Shown piece after piece: positions 24,053-31,647 of a stretch of 31,684 nt of DNA; the first letter of the stretch is position 1; each line of letters opens with the position of its first letter. Source of the DNA: an uncultured Collinsella sp. (GTDB taxonomy: Bacteria > Actinomycetota > Coriobacteriia > Coriobacteriales > Coriobacteriaceae); assembly GCA_937950325.1 (NCBI GenBank), contig CALFDJ010000021.1, positions 1-31,684 of the forward strand. The letters are read 5' to 3'. Below the pieces are notes generated by a model. It had not been told where the DNA came from. It was given only the letters and a program-made list of their open reading frames with translations, and ran no database searches. The position numbers and the translations under genes are program-made.

Positions 24053-24172
24053 GGTAACCTCCGTGATAAGGGCGGCGCACAACGCAGGCCGCCGTGAACA
24101 TATGGCGCTAACTATACCCTAGTCATACAATTCAATGACAGTTTGCAAAGAAACGCTGCAACCGGAGGAACC

Positions 24173-25186
24173 ATGGCATATCCCGTATTTGACCTACACT
24201 GCGACACCGCCGACCGAATCGGCTGGGCCACGCTCGATCTCGACCTGCGCTTTACCGCCGGCACCGACGGTTATTTCCCCGGCGACGAAACGCATCCGCA
24301 AGATTTCGACCTCATCGAGGGCAACGCCTGCGCCATCTCGCTCGCAAAGATCGGCAACACGCCGTGGGCACAGTGCTTCGCCACGTTTGTCCCCGACGAG
24401 ATTCCCACCGCCCACGCCGCGCGCTTCCAGGCGCAAATCATGGCGCATATGAGCGGCCAGGCAATGCTCAACCACGACCGCATGGTCAACGTACGCAGCG
24501 CCGCAGACATTCGCCCCGCGCTCAAGGACGGTAAGGTCGCTTGCATCCACACCATCGAAAACGCCACGTTCTTTGCCGAGGACCCCGCACTGATCGAGGT
24601 GCTCAAGAGCTTGGGCGTGCTTATGTCGTCACTCAGCTGGAACGCGCAGGGACCGCTCGCGAGCGGGCACGATACCCACGCCGGTCTCACCGCCGCCGGC
24701 ATCGAGGCGCTTGCGCAGATGGAGCACGCCGGCATGGTACTCGACGTCTCCCACCTCAACGATGAGTGCTTTGACGAGGTTGTCGCCCACGCCACGCGTC
24801 CCTTCGTCACCAGCCACTCCAACTCCCGCACCGTCTGCGGCGTCAAGCGCAACCTCACCGACGACCAGTTCCGCACCATTCGCGACATGGGTGGCATCGT
24901 CGGCCTCAACTACTGCAGCGAGTTCCTATCCAACGACGCAACCGACAAGACCGCCGCAGACGTCACCTTCGACCAGCTGGCGGCACATATCGAGCACTGG
25001 CTCGACCTGGGCGGCGAGGACGTCATCGCGCTCGGCGGCGACTGGGACGGCGCCACGGTGCCCGCTTTCCTCTCCGATGCCAGCAAGATGCCCGAGTTCC
25101 AGAACATGCTCTCCAAGCATTTTGGCAAGACCGTGATGCAAAAGCTCTGCAGCGATAACGCGCTTGCCTTCTTTGAGCGTTATTAA
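24173..25186 (+). CDS. M19 family membrane dipeptidase-like protein
   Basis: This is a zinc-dependent dipeptidase of the renal dipeptidase family. Ligands appear in order: FDLHCDT (H9, D11), CIHTIENATF (bridging glutamate), VTSHSNSRTVCG (histidine) and the ending region GLNYCSEFL and ALGGDWDG (aspartate). The length of 337 residues is normal. There is no signal peptide or membrane helix, so it acts in the cytoplasm, as do many bacterial members that cleave dipeptides, including D-amino-acid-containing ones. The start ATG 24173 has CGGAGGAA upstream. An intercistronic 12-bp stem-loop follows its stop. Confidence 0.93.
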   Translation: MAYPVFDLHCDTADRIGWATLDLDLRFTAGTDGYFPGDETHPQDFDLIEGNACAISLAKIGNTPWAQCFATFVPDEIPTAHAARFQAQIMAHMSGQAMLNHDRMVNVRSAADIRPALKDGKVACIHTIENATFFAEDPALIEVLKSLGVLMSSLSWNAQGPLASGHDTHAGLTAAGIEALAQMEHAGMVLDVSHLNDECFDEVVAHATRPFVTSHSNSRTVCGVKRNLTDDQFRTIRDMGGIVGLNYCSEFLSNDATDKTAADVTFDQLAAHIEHWLDLGGEDVIALGGDWDGATVPAFLSDASKMPEFQNMLSKHFGKTVMQKLCSDNALAFFERY

Positions 25187-25202
25187 TTTCACATCCCTTG
25201 AG

Positions 25203-25238
25203 CGGGCCGGCATGCCGAACGGTCGACATGCCGGCCCG
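25203..25238 (+). other. 12-bp perfect stem-loop between dipeptidase and metallopeptidase genes
   Basis: CGGGCCGGCATG (25203-25214) pairs with CATGCCGGCCCG (25227-25238) over a 12-base loop. No T-run follows, so it is either a weak terminator or an mRNA-stability element. Confidence 0.55.
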
Positions 25239-25260
25239 TCCCCAATCTGAAGGACCGCTT

Positions 25261-26037
25261 TTGACGCAGCAATTTACGATTACCGTATCCCGACCGGATG
25301 GCACATCCATCCCCGTCGTCGTTACCAAAAAGCGCGTCAAGAACTTCAACCTACGCGTCACATCGAGCGGTGAGGTCCACGCCAGTGCACCGCTCGGCGC
25401 CAGCCGCGAGCGTATCGAAGCGTTTGTGAAGCGCAACAGCGCCTGGATTATCAGTCGACTTGCCCAGCGCGAGCAACGTCAGGCGACGGCACGAGAGCCG
25501 CTCAGCACCTCGTCCGTCATTGCACTTTGGGGCAAGCCCATCACGGTACAGGATGCACTCGATCACAACTTTGCATCACCCGCACCGCGGCCCAAGCAGG
25601 CCACCTTCGCAAGTTTTATGGGTACCGACGAATCGGACGAAGGCCCACAGGCCAAGCGGCGCGCAATCCTCGACGGCCTAACGTCCGACGAGCTCCAAGC
25701 CCACATCAGCCAGCTTTATACGACCGAGGTCACCGCAGCGCTACGCGACATCGTGCACGCATACGAAATCACAATGAGTGTCGCCGTTTCCCGCGTCTCC
25801 GTGCGCAGCATGAAAACGCGCTGGGGATCATGCACGCCCAAGACCGGAGCCATTCGCATCGCACGCGAACTTGCCGCTTATCCCATCGAGTGTCTCGACA
25901 TGGTTGTCGCCCACGAGCTCGTCCACTTGCTCGAGCCAAGCCACAATCAGCGGTTTCACGCCCTGCTCGACAGGTACTGCCCCAACAATAGAGCGCTGTC
26001 GCAGCGGCTCAAGCAGCCACCCATAGAGACGTATTAG
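25261..26037 (+). CDS. YgjP-like metallopeptidase domain protein (DUF45/M48-type)
   Basis: The C-terminal half carries the zinc motif VVAHELVHLLEPSHNQRF (HExxH plus a downstream histidine), preceded by the family pattern MKTRWGSCTPKTGAIRI and ARELAAYPIECLDM. The N-terminal half has VKNFNLRVTSSGEVHASAPLG and a helix with FVKRNSAWIISRL, also typical of YgjP/DUF45 proteins. 258 residues is normal. Members are often linked to restriction-modification or are solitary housekeeping genes; the substrate is unknown. The start is TTG 25261, with AAGGA six bases upstream; earlier in-frame codons run through the stem-loop at 25203-25238. It is convergent with folB. Confidence 0.88.
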   Translation: MTQQFTITVSRPDGTSIPVVVTKKRVKNFNLRVTSSGEVHASAPLGASRERIEAFVKRNSAWIISRLAQREQRQATAREPLSTSSVIALWGKPITVQDALDHNFASPAPRPKQATFASFMGTDESDEGPQAKRRAILDGLTSDELQAHISQLYTTEVTAALRDIVHAYEITMSVAVSRVSVRSMKTRWGSCTPKTGAIRIARELAAYPIECLDMVVAHELVHLLEPSHNQRFHALLDRYCPNNRALSQRLKQPPIETY

Positions 26038-26043
26038 AACCGG

Positions 26044-26529
26044 TTAGCGCACGCGCTCGATCTCGACGCCGCAGCTTGCCAGGGGAAGACCGACGGGCGC
26101 CCAAGGCTTATCGAGCTTAACACGCACGCCAAGCAGCAAGGGGTAACGACGCAGCAGCATCTGGGCCACACCCTCGGCTGCCGCCTCGATGAGTTTAAAC
26201 GTATGCTCGCGCAGATAGCCATCGACATCGTGGCACACCGAGCCGTAGTCAATCGAGGCGTCCAGGTTATCGTGCTCCCCCGCTGCACGCAGGTCGGCAT
26301 AGAGCACCAAGGACACGATGAACTTCTGGCCCAGCGCGTTCTCTTCGGGATACACGCCGTGGTTGGCAAAGACCTCGAGACCGTCGATAGTAATGCGATC
26401 GGCATGGCGCAGATCGTCATAGCTCACGTGGGGCACCGCCGTTGCGGTGGATATTTCGCCCCTTCCACGGCGTGCGAGCTCGGCACCTTCAGTCTTGGTT
26501 GCATTCTCGGGCAGTTTTTTGTTACTCAT
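26044..26529 (-). CDS. folB: Dihydroneopterin aldolase
   Basis: FolB converts 7,8-dihydroneopterin to 6-hydroxymethyl-dihydropterin in folate synthesis. The motif DGLEVFANHGVYPEENALGQ contains the conserved glutamate, and KLDKPWAPVGLP contains the catalytic lysine. The domain occupies about residues 43-161; the first 42 residues are an extra hydrophilic extension without recognisable motif. ATG 26529 has GAAGGAGA ten bases upstream and no good internal start exists. It is the third gene of the leftward run folE, HD protein, folB, 43 bases after the HD gene. folP and folK are not in the window. Confidence 0.92.
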   Translation of the reverse strand: MSNKKLPENATKTEGAELARRGRGEISTATAVPHVSYDDLRHADRITIDGLEVFANHGVYPEENALGQKFIVSLVLYADLRAAGEHDNLDASIDYGSVCHDVDGYLREHTFKLIEAAAEGVAQMLLRRYPLLLGVRVKLDKPWAPVGLPLASCGVEIERVR

Positions 26530-26572
26530 CGCGATCGTCTCCTTCGTTTAGAACCCCGACCGCGCAAACTAA

Positions 26573-27154
26573 CTACACGCGAATCGACAGGTTCTTTTTA
26601 TCATCGCTCCAGTTGCAAGCATTGCGCACGGGGCATGCAAAGCAGGCGCGCGACGCTTTGTCGGCTGCATAGAGCAAACGCTCAAGCGGTTGGCTGTTCA
26701 CGCGCAGCTTTCGATGGCCCAGAATGGCCGTCTTAATGGCTGCGGCATCGGCCGGCTCAAACGCCACGTCATCAGGCATGCCGCCGAGAATTGCATCAGC
26801 GACGCGTTCGCTTGCAACATCATGGGATATACCCGATTCATACTGTTCATCTTTGCCGATATCGTGAAGAAGTGCCGTGGCGTAGATGACCTCGCGGTCA
26901 AACTCGAGATCTTCCTCGAGATTCTTAATCCACATAATGCGAGCGACATCGAGCAGATGGTCGATACCGTGGCGGCAGAAGATGCGCCCCGATTCCAGCT
27001 GAGCAATGTTGCCCAGGTGGCGCCGGAACAGGCCGTTGGCACAGATGTAATCGATACGAGGCATGACGCCAAAAGGCGCCAGGCCCGAAGCCATAAAACC
27101 GCGGCGCGGCGTTCCCTCGTCAGTATTCGATGTAAAGTCGTTGACGACTCTCAT
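26573..27154 (-). CDS. HD-domain phosphohydrolase in a folate cluster
   Basis: The protein has 193 residues. The HD metal site is visible as CRHGIDHLLDVARI, then YATALLHDIGKDEQYESG and SHDVASERVADAI (histidines and the HD pair). The C-terminus has a cysteine cluster, ACFACPVRNACNW. It starts two bases after the folE stop (ATG 27154) and is followed by folB, so all three are probably one operon. No bacterial rule fixes its substrate, but the position suggests removal of phosphate from dihydroneopterin triphosphate or a related pterin, the step between FolE and FolB; in archaea an HD enzyme (MptB) opens a cyclic pterin phosphate. That link is inference. A nucleotide or second-messenger phosphatase is the alternative. 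Confidence 0.85.
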   Translation of the reverse strand: MRVVNDFTSNTDEGTPRRGFMASGLAPFGVMPRIDYICANGLFRRHLGNIAQLESGRIFCRHGIDHLLDVARIMWIKNLEEDLEFDREVIYATALLHDIGKDEQYESGISHDVASERVADAILGGMPDDVAFEPADAAAIKTAILGHRKLRVNSQPLERLLYAADKASRACFACPVRNACNWSDDKKNLSIRV

Positions 27155-27156
27155 AG

Positions 27157-27714
27157 TTAGCGTCCCAGCATCCTAAAGAAACGCTCTTCGAGCGCGGGGT
27201 CGGTCTCAAAGACGCCGCGGCGAGCGAGCGTCACGGTCTTGGTGCCGGGCTTTTGCACGCCGCGCATGGTCATGCACATATGCTCAGCTTCCATGAGCAC
27301 AATCGCTCCCTGGGGAGCGAGATAATCCATGAGGGCGTCGGCAACCTGCGCACACAGCTGCTCCTGCAGCTGCAGACGGCGGGCATAAACCTCAACCGTG
27401 CGAGCAAGCTTAGAGAGCCCTGCGACACGGCCGTTGGGGATATAGCCAATGGTAGCCTTGCCATAAAACGGCAGCAGATGATGTTCGCACAGCGAGTAGA
27501 ACGTGATGTCGCGCTCGATAACCAAATCGTTCGAAGCGACGGCAAACGTTTTGGACAGGTGCTCCTCGGCACTCTGGTCCATACCGCCGGCGATTTCGCC
27601 ATACATACGGGCAACGCGCGCCGGGGTCTCCAGCAGGCCCTCCCGAGTTGGGTCCTCGCCTATGCCCTCAAGCAACAGCTTAATGGCGGCCTCGACTTTT
27701 TCCTGATCGACCAT
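27157..27714 (-). CDS. folE: GTP cyclohydrolase I
   Basis: FolE opens the GTP ring to make 7,8-dihydroneopterin triphosphate, the first step of folate synthesis. The signature ITFYSLCEHHLLPFYGKATIG gives the zinc cysteine and histidine pair, HMCMTMRG the second zinc cysteine, and GLSKLARTVEVYARRLQLQEQL the hallmark helix. 185 residues is the normal zinc-dependent type I length. ATG 27714 has GAGG upstream; in-frame sequence before it lacks a ribosome binding site. It heads the fol cluster; nrdG ends 67 bases upstream on the same strand. Confidence 0.97.
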   Translation of the reverse strand: MVDQEKVEAAIKLLLEGIGEDPTREGLLETPARVARMYGEIAGGMDQSAEEHLSKTFAVASNDLVIERDITFYSLCEHHLLPFYGKATIGYIPNGRVAGLSKLARTVEVYARRLQLQEQLCAQVADALMDYLAPQGAIVLMEAEHMCMTMRGVQKPGTKTVTLARRGVFETDPALEERFFRMLGR

Positions 27715-27780
27715 CTGGGCCTCACTTTTCCGATTTTGCGTTCGCGCTATGGTACCACGCCCTCCGGCATCGGCCACAAG

Positions 27781-28362
27781 CTACATAGTATGGGTCGAAT
27801 AGACCGGATCATCACGCCAAAGTTCAACCGCATCACAAAGCGCAACGCCCTCGCGCTCAGCACGGGCGCGCGTAGCGTTCATATCGATCACGCGCTGATT
27901 GCTCGAGCCTCTGAAGCGCAACGAGATATCGTACAAATCCTGAACGAACGGACCGTCCACCAACATATCGAGGCAGGTAAGGATACGGTCCGTGACCTCG
28001 GTATGGTGGCAACCGCCCGGCATAAGCTCCTCGAGCACATCGCCGGTAAAGCACCAAATGGTCTTGCCCGACCCCGATGGATAGGCTGCACGCACGCGTT
28101 CGATAAAGTCAACAAGTCCCGCCTGATTCTCGGGCTCCATAGGCTCGCCGCCCAGAATCGTCAGGCCATCGATAAAGGGATGGTCGAGGCTCTCGATAAT
28201 CTTGTCCTCGACGGCACGATCGAACGGCTCACCCGCGGCAAAGTCCCACGCGACGGAGTTAAAGCAATTCTTGCACCCGCGACGGCACCCGCTCACAAAC
28301 AGAGAAGTACGAACGCCTTCCCCATCAGCAATGTCGAAATATTTAATGTTCGCGTAGTTCAT
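27781..28362 (-). CDS. nrdG: Anaerobic ribonucleoside-triphosphate reductase activating protein
   Basis: NrdG is a radical-SAM enzyme that makes the glycyl radical on NrdD. The cluster motif is SGCRRGCKNCFN (C26, C30, C33, CX3CX2C), preceded by the family start MNYANIKYFDIADGEGVRTS and followed by TILGGEPM (the SAM-binding GGE). 193 residues. ATG 28362 agrees with the conserved N-terminus; in-frame codons upstream run through a long hairpin. The gene lies downstream of nrdD on the same strand but is separated by 427 bases that hold two large inverted repeats. An electron donor such as the flavodoxin at 6865 is possible. Confidence 0.95.
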   Translation of the reverse strand: MNYANIKYFDIADGEGVRTSLFVSGCRRGCKNCFNSVAWDFAAGEPFDRAVEDKIIESLDHPFIDGLTILGGEPMEPENQAGLVDFIERVRAAYPSGSGKTIWCFTGDVLEELMPGGCHHTEVTDRILTCLDMLVDGPFVQDLYDISLRFRGSSNQRVIDMNATRARAEREGVALCDAVELWRDDPVYSTHTM

Positions 28363-28377
28363 AGGTAACTCTCCCGG

Positions 28378-28461
28378 GAGGCCGGGACATATCATCCCGT
28401 CCTCAAACATTCTCGGCCTTCGGCCTGCGAAACTGCGGGCGGGACGATATGTCCCGGCCTC
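28378..28461 (-). repeat. Long hairpin directly upstream of nrdG
   Basis: Arms 28378-28402 and 28437-28461 pair over 25 positions with only two departures, one of which becomes a G-U wobble on either strand. Each arm also holds a smaller dyad (CGGGAC-GATAT-GTCCCG type). The loop contains GGCCTTCGGCC. The base of the stem ends about 16 bases before the nrdG start, next to its GGGAG ribosome binding site, which itself lies in the palindrome CTCCCGGGAG. Confidence 0.75.
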
Positions 28462-28593
28462 ATGCAAAGGGTAACTCAATGAACGAAGCGAACATCGAGC
28501 ATAGGGTTCTAGGTCCAATAAAAACTGGGTTGCGGCTCAACCGCCATCGCAAGTAAATCGCAGCTGCAGCTCAAATTATTTCCGCTAAGAACT

Positions 28594-28825
28594 TCGAGGA
28601 GTGAGCAGACCGCGCGCTGCATCTCAGTTACGTTAACTTGGCTGAACCGAGAGGGCCGCTTGGGCTTTTGCTCGATATGAGTTCCGCACGCAAAGAAGGC
28701 CACTTAATGTGGCCTTCGTCTTGCGCAGGACTGTCCGAAATAGCGAGCAAATGCCCAAGCGTCCCTCTCGGTTCAGCCCCGGAGCGGTATTAGAGATGCA
28801 GCACGCGGTCGCGGATCTCCTCGGT
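28594..28825. repeat. Large imperfect inverted repeat overlapping the nrdD 3' end
   Basis: Left arm 28594-28674 and right arm 28744-28825 align without gaps in inverted orientation, with matching blocks CGAGCAAA, GCCCAAGCG, CCCTCTCGGTTCAGCC, GAGATGCAGC, CGCGGTC and CTCCTCG. The right arm includes the last codons of nrdD. The left arm, read on the + strand, gives GAG-GAG...GAC-CGC-GCG-CTG-CAT-CTC where nrdD encodes EEIRDRVLHL, so it is a decayed inverted copy of the nrdD tail plus its downstream sequence. A terminator-like hairpin lies at the centre. Confidence 0.75.
28695..28717 (-). terminator. Terminator-like hairpin downstream of nrdD
   Basis: GAAGGCCAC and GTGGCCTTC form a perfect 9-bp stem with a 5-base loop, followed leftward by TTTG after the TTC arm end. 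It sits at the symmetry centre of the large inverted repeat, 73 bases after the nrdD stop. It probably reduces read-through into nrdG. Confidence 0.65.
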
Positions 28826-31012
28826 TCGACCCTGGTTCCAGAACTGGGTACCGATGTAGCCGCACGTACGACGAGCGACGTTCATCTTCTCCTGGTCGCG
28901 GTTGCCGCAGTTGGGGCACTCCCACACCAGCTTGCCATCGTCCTCGACAATCTTGATCTCGCCATCGTAGCCGCACACCTGGCAGTAGTCGCTCTTGGTG
29001 TTGAGCTCGGCGTACATGATGTTGTCGTAGATGTACTGCATCACGCGAATGACAGCCTTGAGGTTGTCCTGCATGTTGGGAACCTCAACGTAGGAGATGG
29101 CGCCGCCCGGCGAAAGCTGCTGGAACATACCCTCGAACTTGAGCTTATCGAAAGCATCAATCTCCTCGGACACATGAACGTGATAGCTGTTAGTAATGTA
29201 GCCCTTGTCCGTAACGCCCGGGATAATGCCAAAACGGCGCTGCAGGCACTTGGCGAACTTGTAGGTCGTCGACTCCAACGGCGTGCCGTACAGCGAGAAG
29301 TCGATATCGCTTTCGGCCTTCCACTCGGCGCACTTGTCGTTCATGCGCTGCATGACGGCCATGGCAAACGGCGTGCCTTCCTTCTCGGTGTGGCTGTGGC
29401 CCGTCATGTACTTGACGCATTCATACAGGCCGGCATAGCCCAGGCTGATGGTGGAGTATCCGCCCACGAGCAGCTTGTCGATCGTCTCGCCCTTCTTCAG
29501 ACGAGCGAGGGCGCCGTACTGCCACAGAATCGGTGCGGCGTCAGAAAGCGTACCCATCAGGCGCTCATGACGGCACAGCAGGGCACGGTGGCACAGCTCA
29601 AGGCGCTCATCGAAGATCTTCCAGAACTTGTCCATATCCTGGTGCGAGCTCAGTGCGACATCAGGCAGGTTGATGGTCACAACGCCCTGGTTAAAGCGAC
29701 CATAGTACTTGGGCTTGTTCGGGTCGTAGTTCAGCGCGTTGGCAACATTGTTAAAGCCGTTGCCCGAACGGTCGGGCGTCAGGAAGCTGCGGCAACCCAT
29801 GCAGGTGTAGCAGTCGCCGTTGCCGGCGGTCTCGCCCTTCGACAGCTTGAGCTCGCGCATCTTCTTCTCGGAGATGTAATCGGGCACCATGCGCTTGGCG
29901 GTGCACTTGGCAGCCAGCTGGGTCAGGTAGAAGTACGGGGAATCCTCGTGAACGTTATCGTCCTCGAGTACATAGATAAGCTTGGGGAATGCCGGGGTAA
30001 TCCAAACGCCGGCCTCGTTCTTAACGCCCTCGTAGCGCTGGCGAAGCGTCTCCTCCACGATCATGGCAAGGTCGTGCTTCTCCTGGGGCGTACGGGCCTC
30101 GTTAAGATACATAAAGACCGTCACGAACGGCGCCTGGCCATTCGTGGTCATAAGGGTCACGACCTGATACTGAATCGTCTGGACGCCGCGACGAATCTCA
30201 TCGCGCAGACGGTCCTCAACGACTTCGCGAACCTTCTCGGCAGACGCAGAGACGCCAAGCTCATCGAGCTCGCGGGCAACCTCGCCGCGAATCTTCTGAC
30301 GGCTCACCTCAACAAAGGGGGCAAGATGGGTCAGCGAGATAGACTGGCCGCCGTACTGGGAGGAAGCAACCTGGGCGATAATCTGCGTCGCGATGTTGCA
30401 GGCAGTCGAGAAGCTGTGCGGCTTCTCGATCAGCGTGCCCGAGATAACAGTACCGTTCTGGAGCATATCCTCCAGGTTCACCAGGTCGCAGTTATGCATG
30501 TGCTGGGCAAAGTAGTCCGAATCATGGAAGTGAATCAGGCCCTCATTGTGAGCATCCACAATCTCCTGGGGCAGCAGCACGCGCTGGGTCAGGTCCTTGG
30601 AGATCTCGCCGGCCATATAGTCGCGCTGAACGGAGTTGACGGTCGGGTTCTTGTTGGAGTTCTCCTGCTTGACCTCTTCGTTGTTGCACTCGATCAGCGA
30701 CAGAATCTTGTCGTCGGTCGTGTTCTTCTGGCGCTTCAGGCTCTGAACATAGCGATAGATGATGTAATGGCGAGCGACCTCGTAGCAGTCGAGACGCATG
30801 ATCTCGTCCTCGACCAGATCCTGGATCTCCTCGACCGACACGGTGTGACCCGCGTTCTCGCATGCCTCGGCGACGTTTTGTGCCGCGTAAACCACCTGGC
30901 GGTCGGTAAGACGAGAGCTCTCCTCGACCTCCAAGTTTGCGGCGCGGATGGCATTGACGATCTTATCGATGTCAAAGACAACCTCGGTGCCGCTGCGCTT
31001 GATGATCTTCAT
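28790..31012 (-). CDS. nrdD: Anaerobic (class III) ribonucleoside-triphosphate reductase
   Basis: NrdD makes deoxynucleotides without oxygen using a glycyl radical. The N-terminus is an ATP-cone regulatory domain (KRSGTEVVFDIDKIVNAI). The catalytic barrel follows, with CYTCMGCRSFLTPD around residue 410 and the finger-loop region. The C-terminus has a zinc site of four cysteines (CQVC at 677-680, CPNC at 699-702) and the radical loop RRTCGYIG with glycine G718. 740 residues is normal. ATG 31012 is chosen because it begins the ATP cone correctly; GAGG lies upstream. An NrdR box and promoter are found 230-270 bases upstream. The last codons lie in the inverted repeat at 28594-28825. Confidence 0.97.
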   Translation of the reverse strand: MKIIKRSGTEVVFDIDKIVNAIRAANLEVEESSRLTDRQVVYAAQNVAEACENAGHTVSVEEIQDLVEDEIMRLDCYEVARHYIIYRYVQSLKRQKNTTDDKILSLIECNNEEVKQENSNKNPTVNSVQRDYMAGEISKDLTQRVLLPQEIVDAHNEGLIHFHDSDYFAQHMHNCDLVNLEDMLQNGTVISGTLIEKPHSFSTACNIATQIIAQVASSQYGGQSISLTHLAPFVEVSRQKIRGEVARELDELGVSASAEKVREVVEDRLRDEIRRGVQTIQYQVVTLMTTNGQAPFVTVFMYLNEARTPQEKHDLAMIVEETLRQRYEGVKNEAGVWITPAFPKLIYVLEDDNVHEDSPYFYLTQLAAKCTAKRMVPDYISEKKMRELKLSKGETAGNGDCYTCMGCRSFLTPDRSGNGFNNVANALNYDPNKPKYYGRFNQGVVTINLPDVALSSHQDMDKFWKIFDERLELCHRALLCRHERLMGTLSDAAPILWQYGALARLKKGETIDKLLVGGYSTISLGYAGLYECVKYMTGHSHTEKEGTPFAMAVMQRMNDKCAEWKAESDIDFSLYGTPLESTTYKFAKCLQRRFGIIPGVTDKGYITNSYHVHVSEEIDAFDKLKFEGMFQQLSPGGAISYVEVPNMQDNLKAVIRVMQYIYDNIMYAELNTKSDYCQVCGYDGEIKIVEDDGKLVWECPNCGNRDQEKMNVARRTCGYIGTQFWNQGRTEEIRDRVLHL

Positions 31013-31239
31013 CCTCTTGCCTCTTTCGCATCGTAGCCTCATCGCGCTTCAGAGCCAAACGATACCCGGCAGGGCTTGCCCCTGTCTTGCGGCGCCGTCG
31101 CGCAATCTGTGTTCTCGATAAACCATAAGCCTCCATGCGGACATTCCCTGGAGCCGATCAAGCGGCTCAAGGACACGTTCAAAAGAGGCAGTTAAGGTCT
31201 TCGTTCTCTGTCCGCCATCTATCATACGACAAAGACGCA

Positions 31240-31269
31240 TCTATATCCTGTATTCTTTTTTTAGGTCAA
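31240..31269 (-). promoter_or_regulatory. Promoter of nrdD
   Basis: Read leftward, -35 TTGACC (31269-31264) and -10 TATAGA (31245-31240) are spaced by 18 bases. It implies a leader of about 220 bases before the ATG at 31012. I see no ORF or known riboswitch in that leader. Confidence 0.5.
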
Positions 31270-31285
31270 ACACAACATATAGTGT
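31270..31285. promoter_or_regulatory. NrdR box
   Basis: ACACAACATATAGTGT matches the NrdR consensus acaCwAtATaTwGtgt at 15 of 16 positions. It directly abuts the -35 hexamer of nrdD. It is flanked by two direct copies of AGGTCAAA (31263-31270 and 31292-31299). NrdR boxes usually come as pairs about 31 bases apart; the second here is at best degenerate (near 31236-31251). Confidence 0.8.
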
Positions 31286-31299
31286 TTCAGCAGGTCAAA

Positions 31300-31600
31300 G
31301 CAATTAGTCATTTTGCAGACGCATTAAAAATGAGGGGTTCTTGGCAAGTCGGTAAAACGTTACCAACACGGCTACCTGCATGGCAGTTATAAAACCCCCT
31401 TAGTCAAGCCGCTGACAAATCCTACCAAAACCAAGCCGCTCACGCCAAAAGAATCCAAAAGATTGTGCTTGACCAACATGTTGCGGTCACGATCGACCAG
31501 GACGCATGCAATCTGCCGGCACCTCTACGGGATGCGAAGACCATCGCGTACAGACCTTGGATCAGTATTTGGTGGCTTATTTGCCGGCATGTTTGGCGGC
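31300..31600. other. Gap with no convincing gene upstream of nrdD
   Basis: This stretch holds short dyads such as GGTAA-AACG-TTACC (31351-31364) and a GAGGGGTT/AACCCCCTT pair. A leftward frame from about 31490 reads MLVKHNLLDSFGVSG then a hydrophobic run, ending near 31388 after 30 codons. It has no ribosome binding site and may be a gene fossil; I do not call it a gene. Confidence 0.4.
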
Positions 31601-31601
31601 A

Positions 31602-31639
31602 TAAAACAAAACAGCCCAGAGGACATAGCCTCTGAGCTG
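31602..31639 (-). terminator. Intrinsic terminator downstream of the tRNA gene
   Basis: Read leftward, CAGC-CAGAGG type arms (31612-31622 and 31629-31639) form an 11-bp stem with one wobble over a 6-base loop, then TTTTGTTTT. It ends transcription that runs leftward through the tRNA gene at the window edge. Confidence 0.8.
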
Positions 31640-31647
31640 CGAACATT

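Noticed and set aside
24122..24139. NikR-like operator between slyD and the dipeptidase gene
   Set aside because: It contains one TCATAC half-site but not the GTATGA-N16-TCATAC layout; too weak to call.
26440..26480. A third copy of the 85-bp hairpin repeat inside folB (GTTGCGGTGGA match)
   Set aside because: Only about 11 bases match and the stem and tail are missing; it is probably chance.
28709..31036. A 775-codon open frame on the + strand antisense to nrdD
   Set aside because: Long antisense frames arise from biased third positions in GC-rich genes; nrdD on the other strand has every family motif, and the antisense product matches nothing I recognise.
31236..31251. Second NrdR box upstream of nrdD
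   Set aside because: Only the right half fits and the distance to the good box is 34 rather than 31-32 bases; kept as degenerate at most.
31440..31646. Protein-coding frames next to the tRNA gene on both strands
   Set aside because: They cross the tRNA terminator or lack ribosome binding sites and recognisable motifs; an integrase remnant was considered but nothing supports it.
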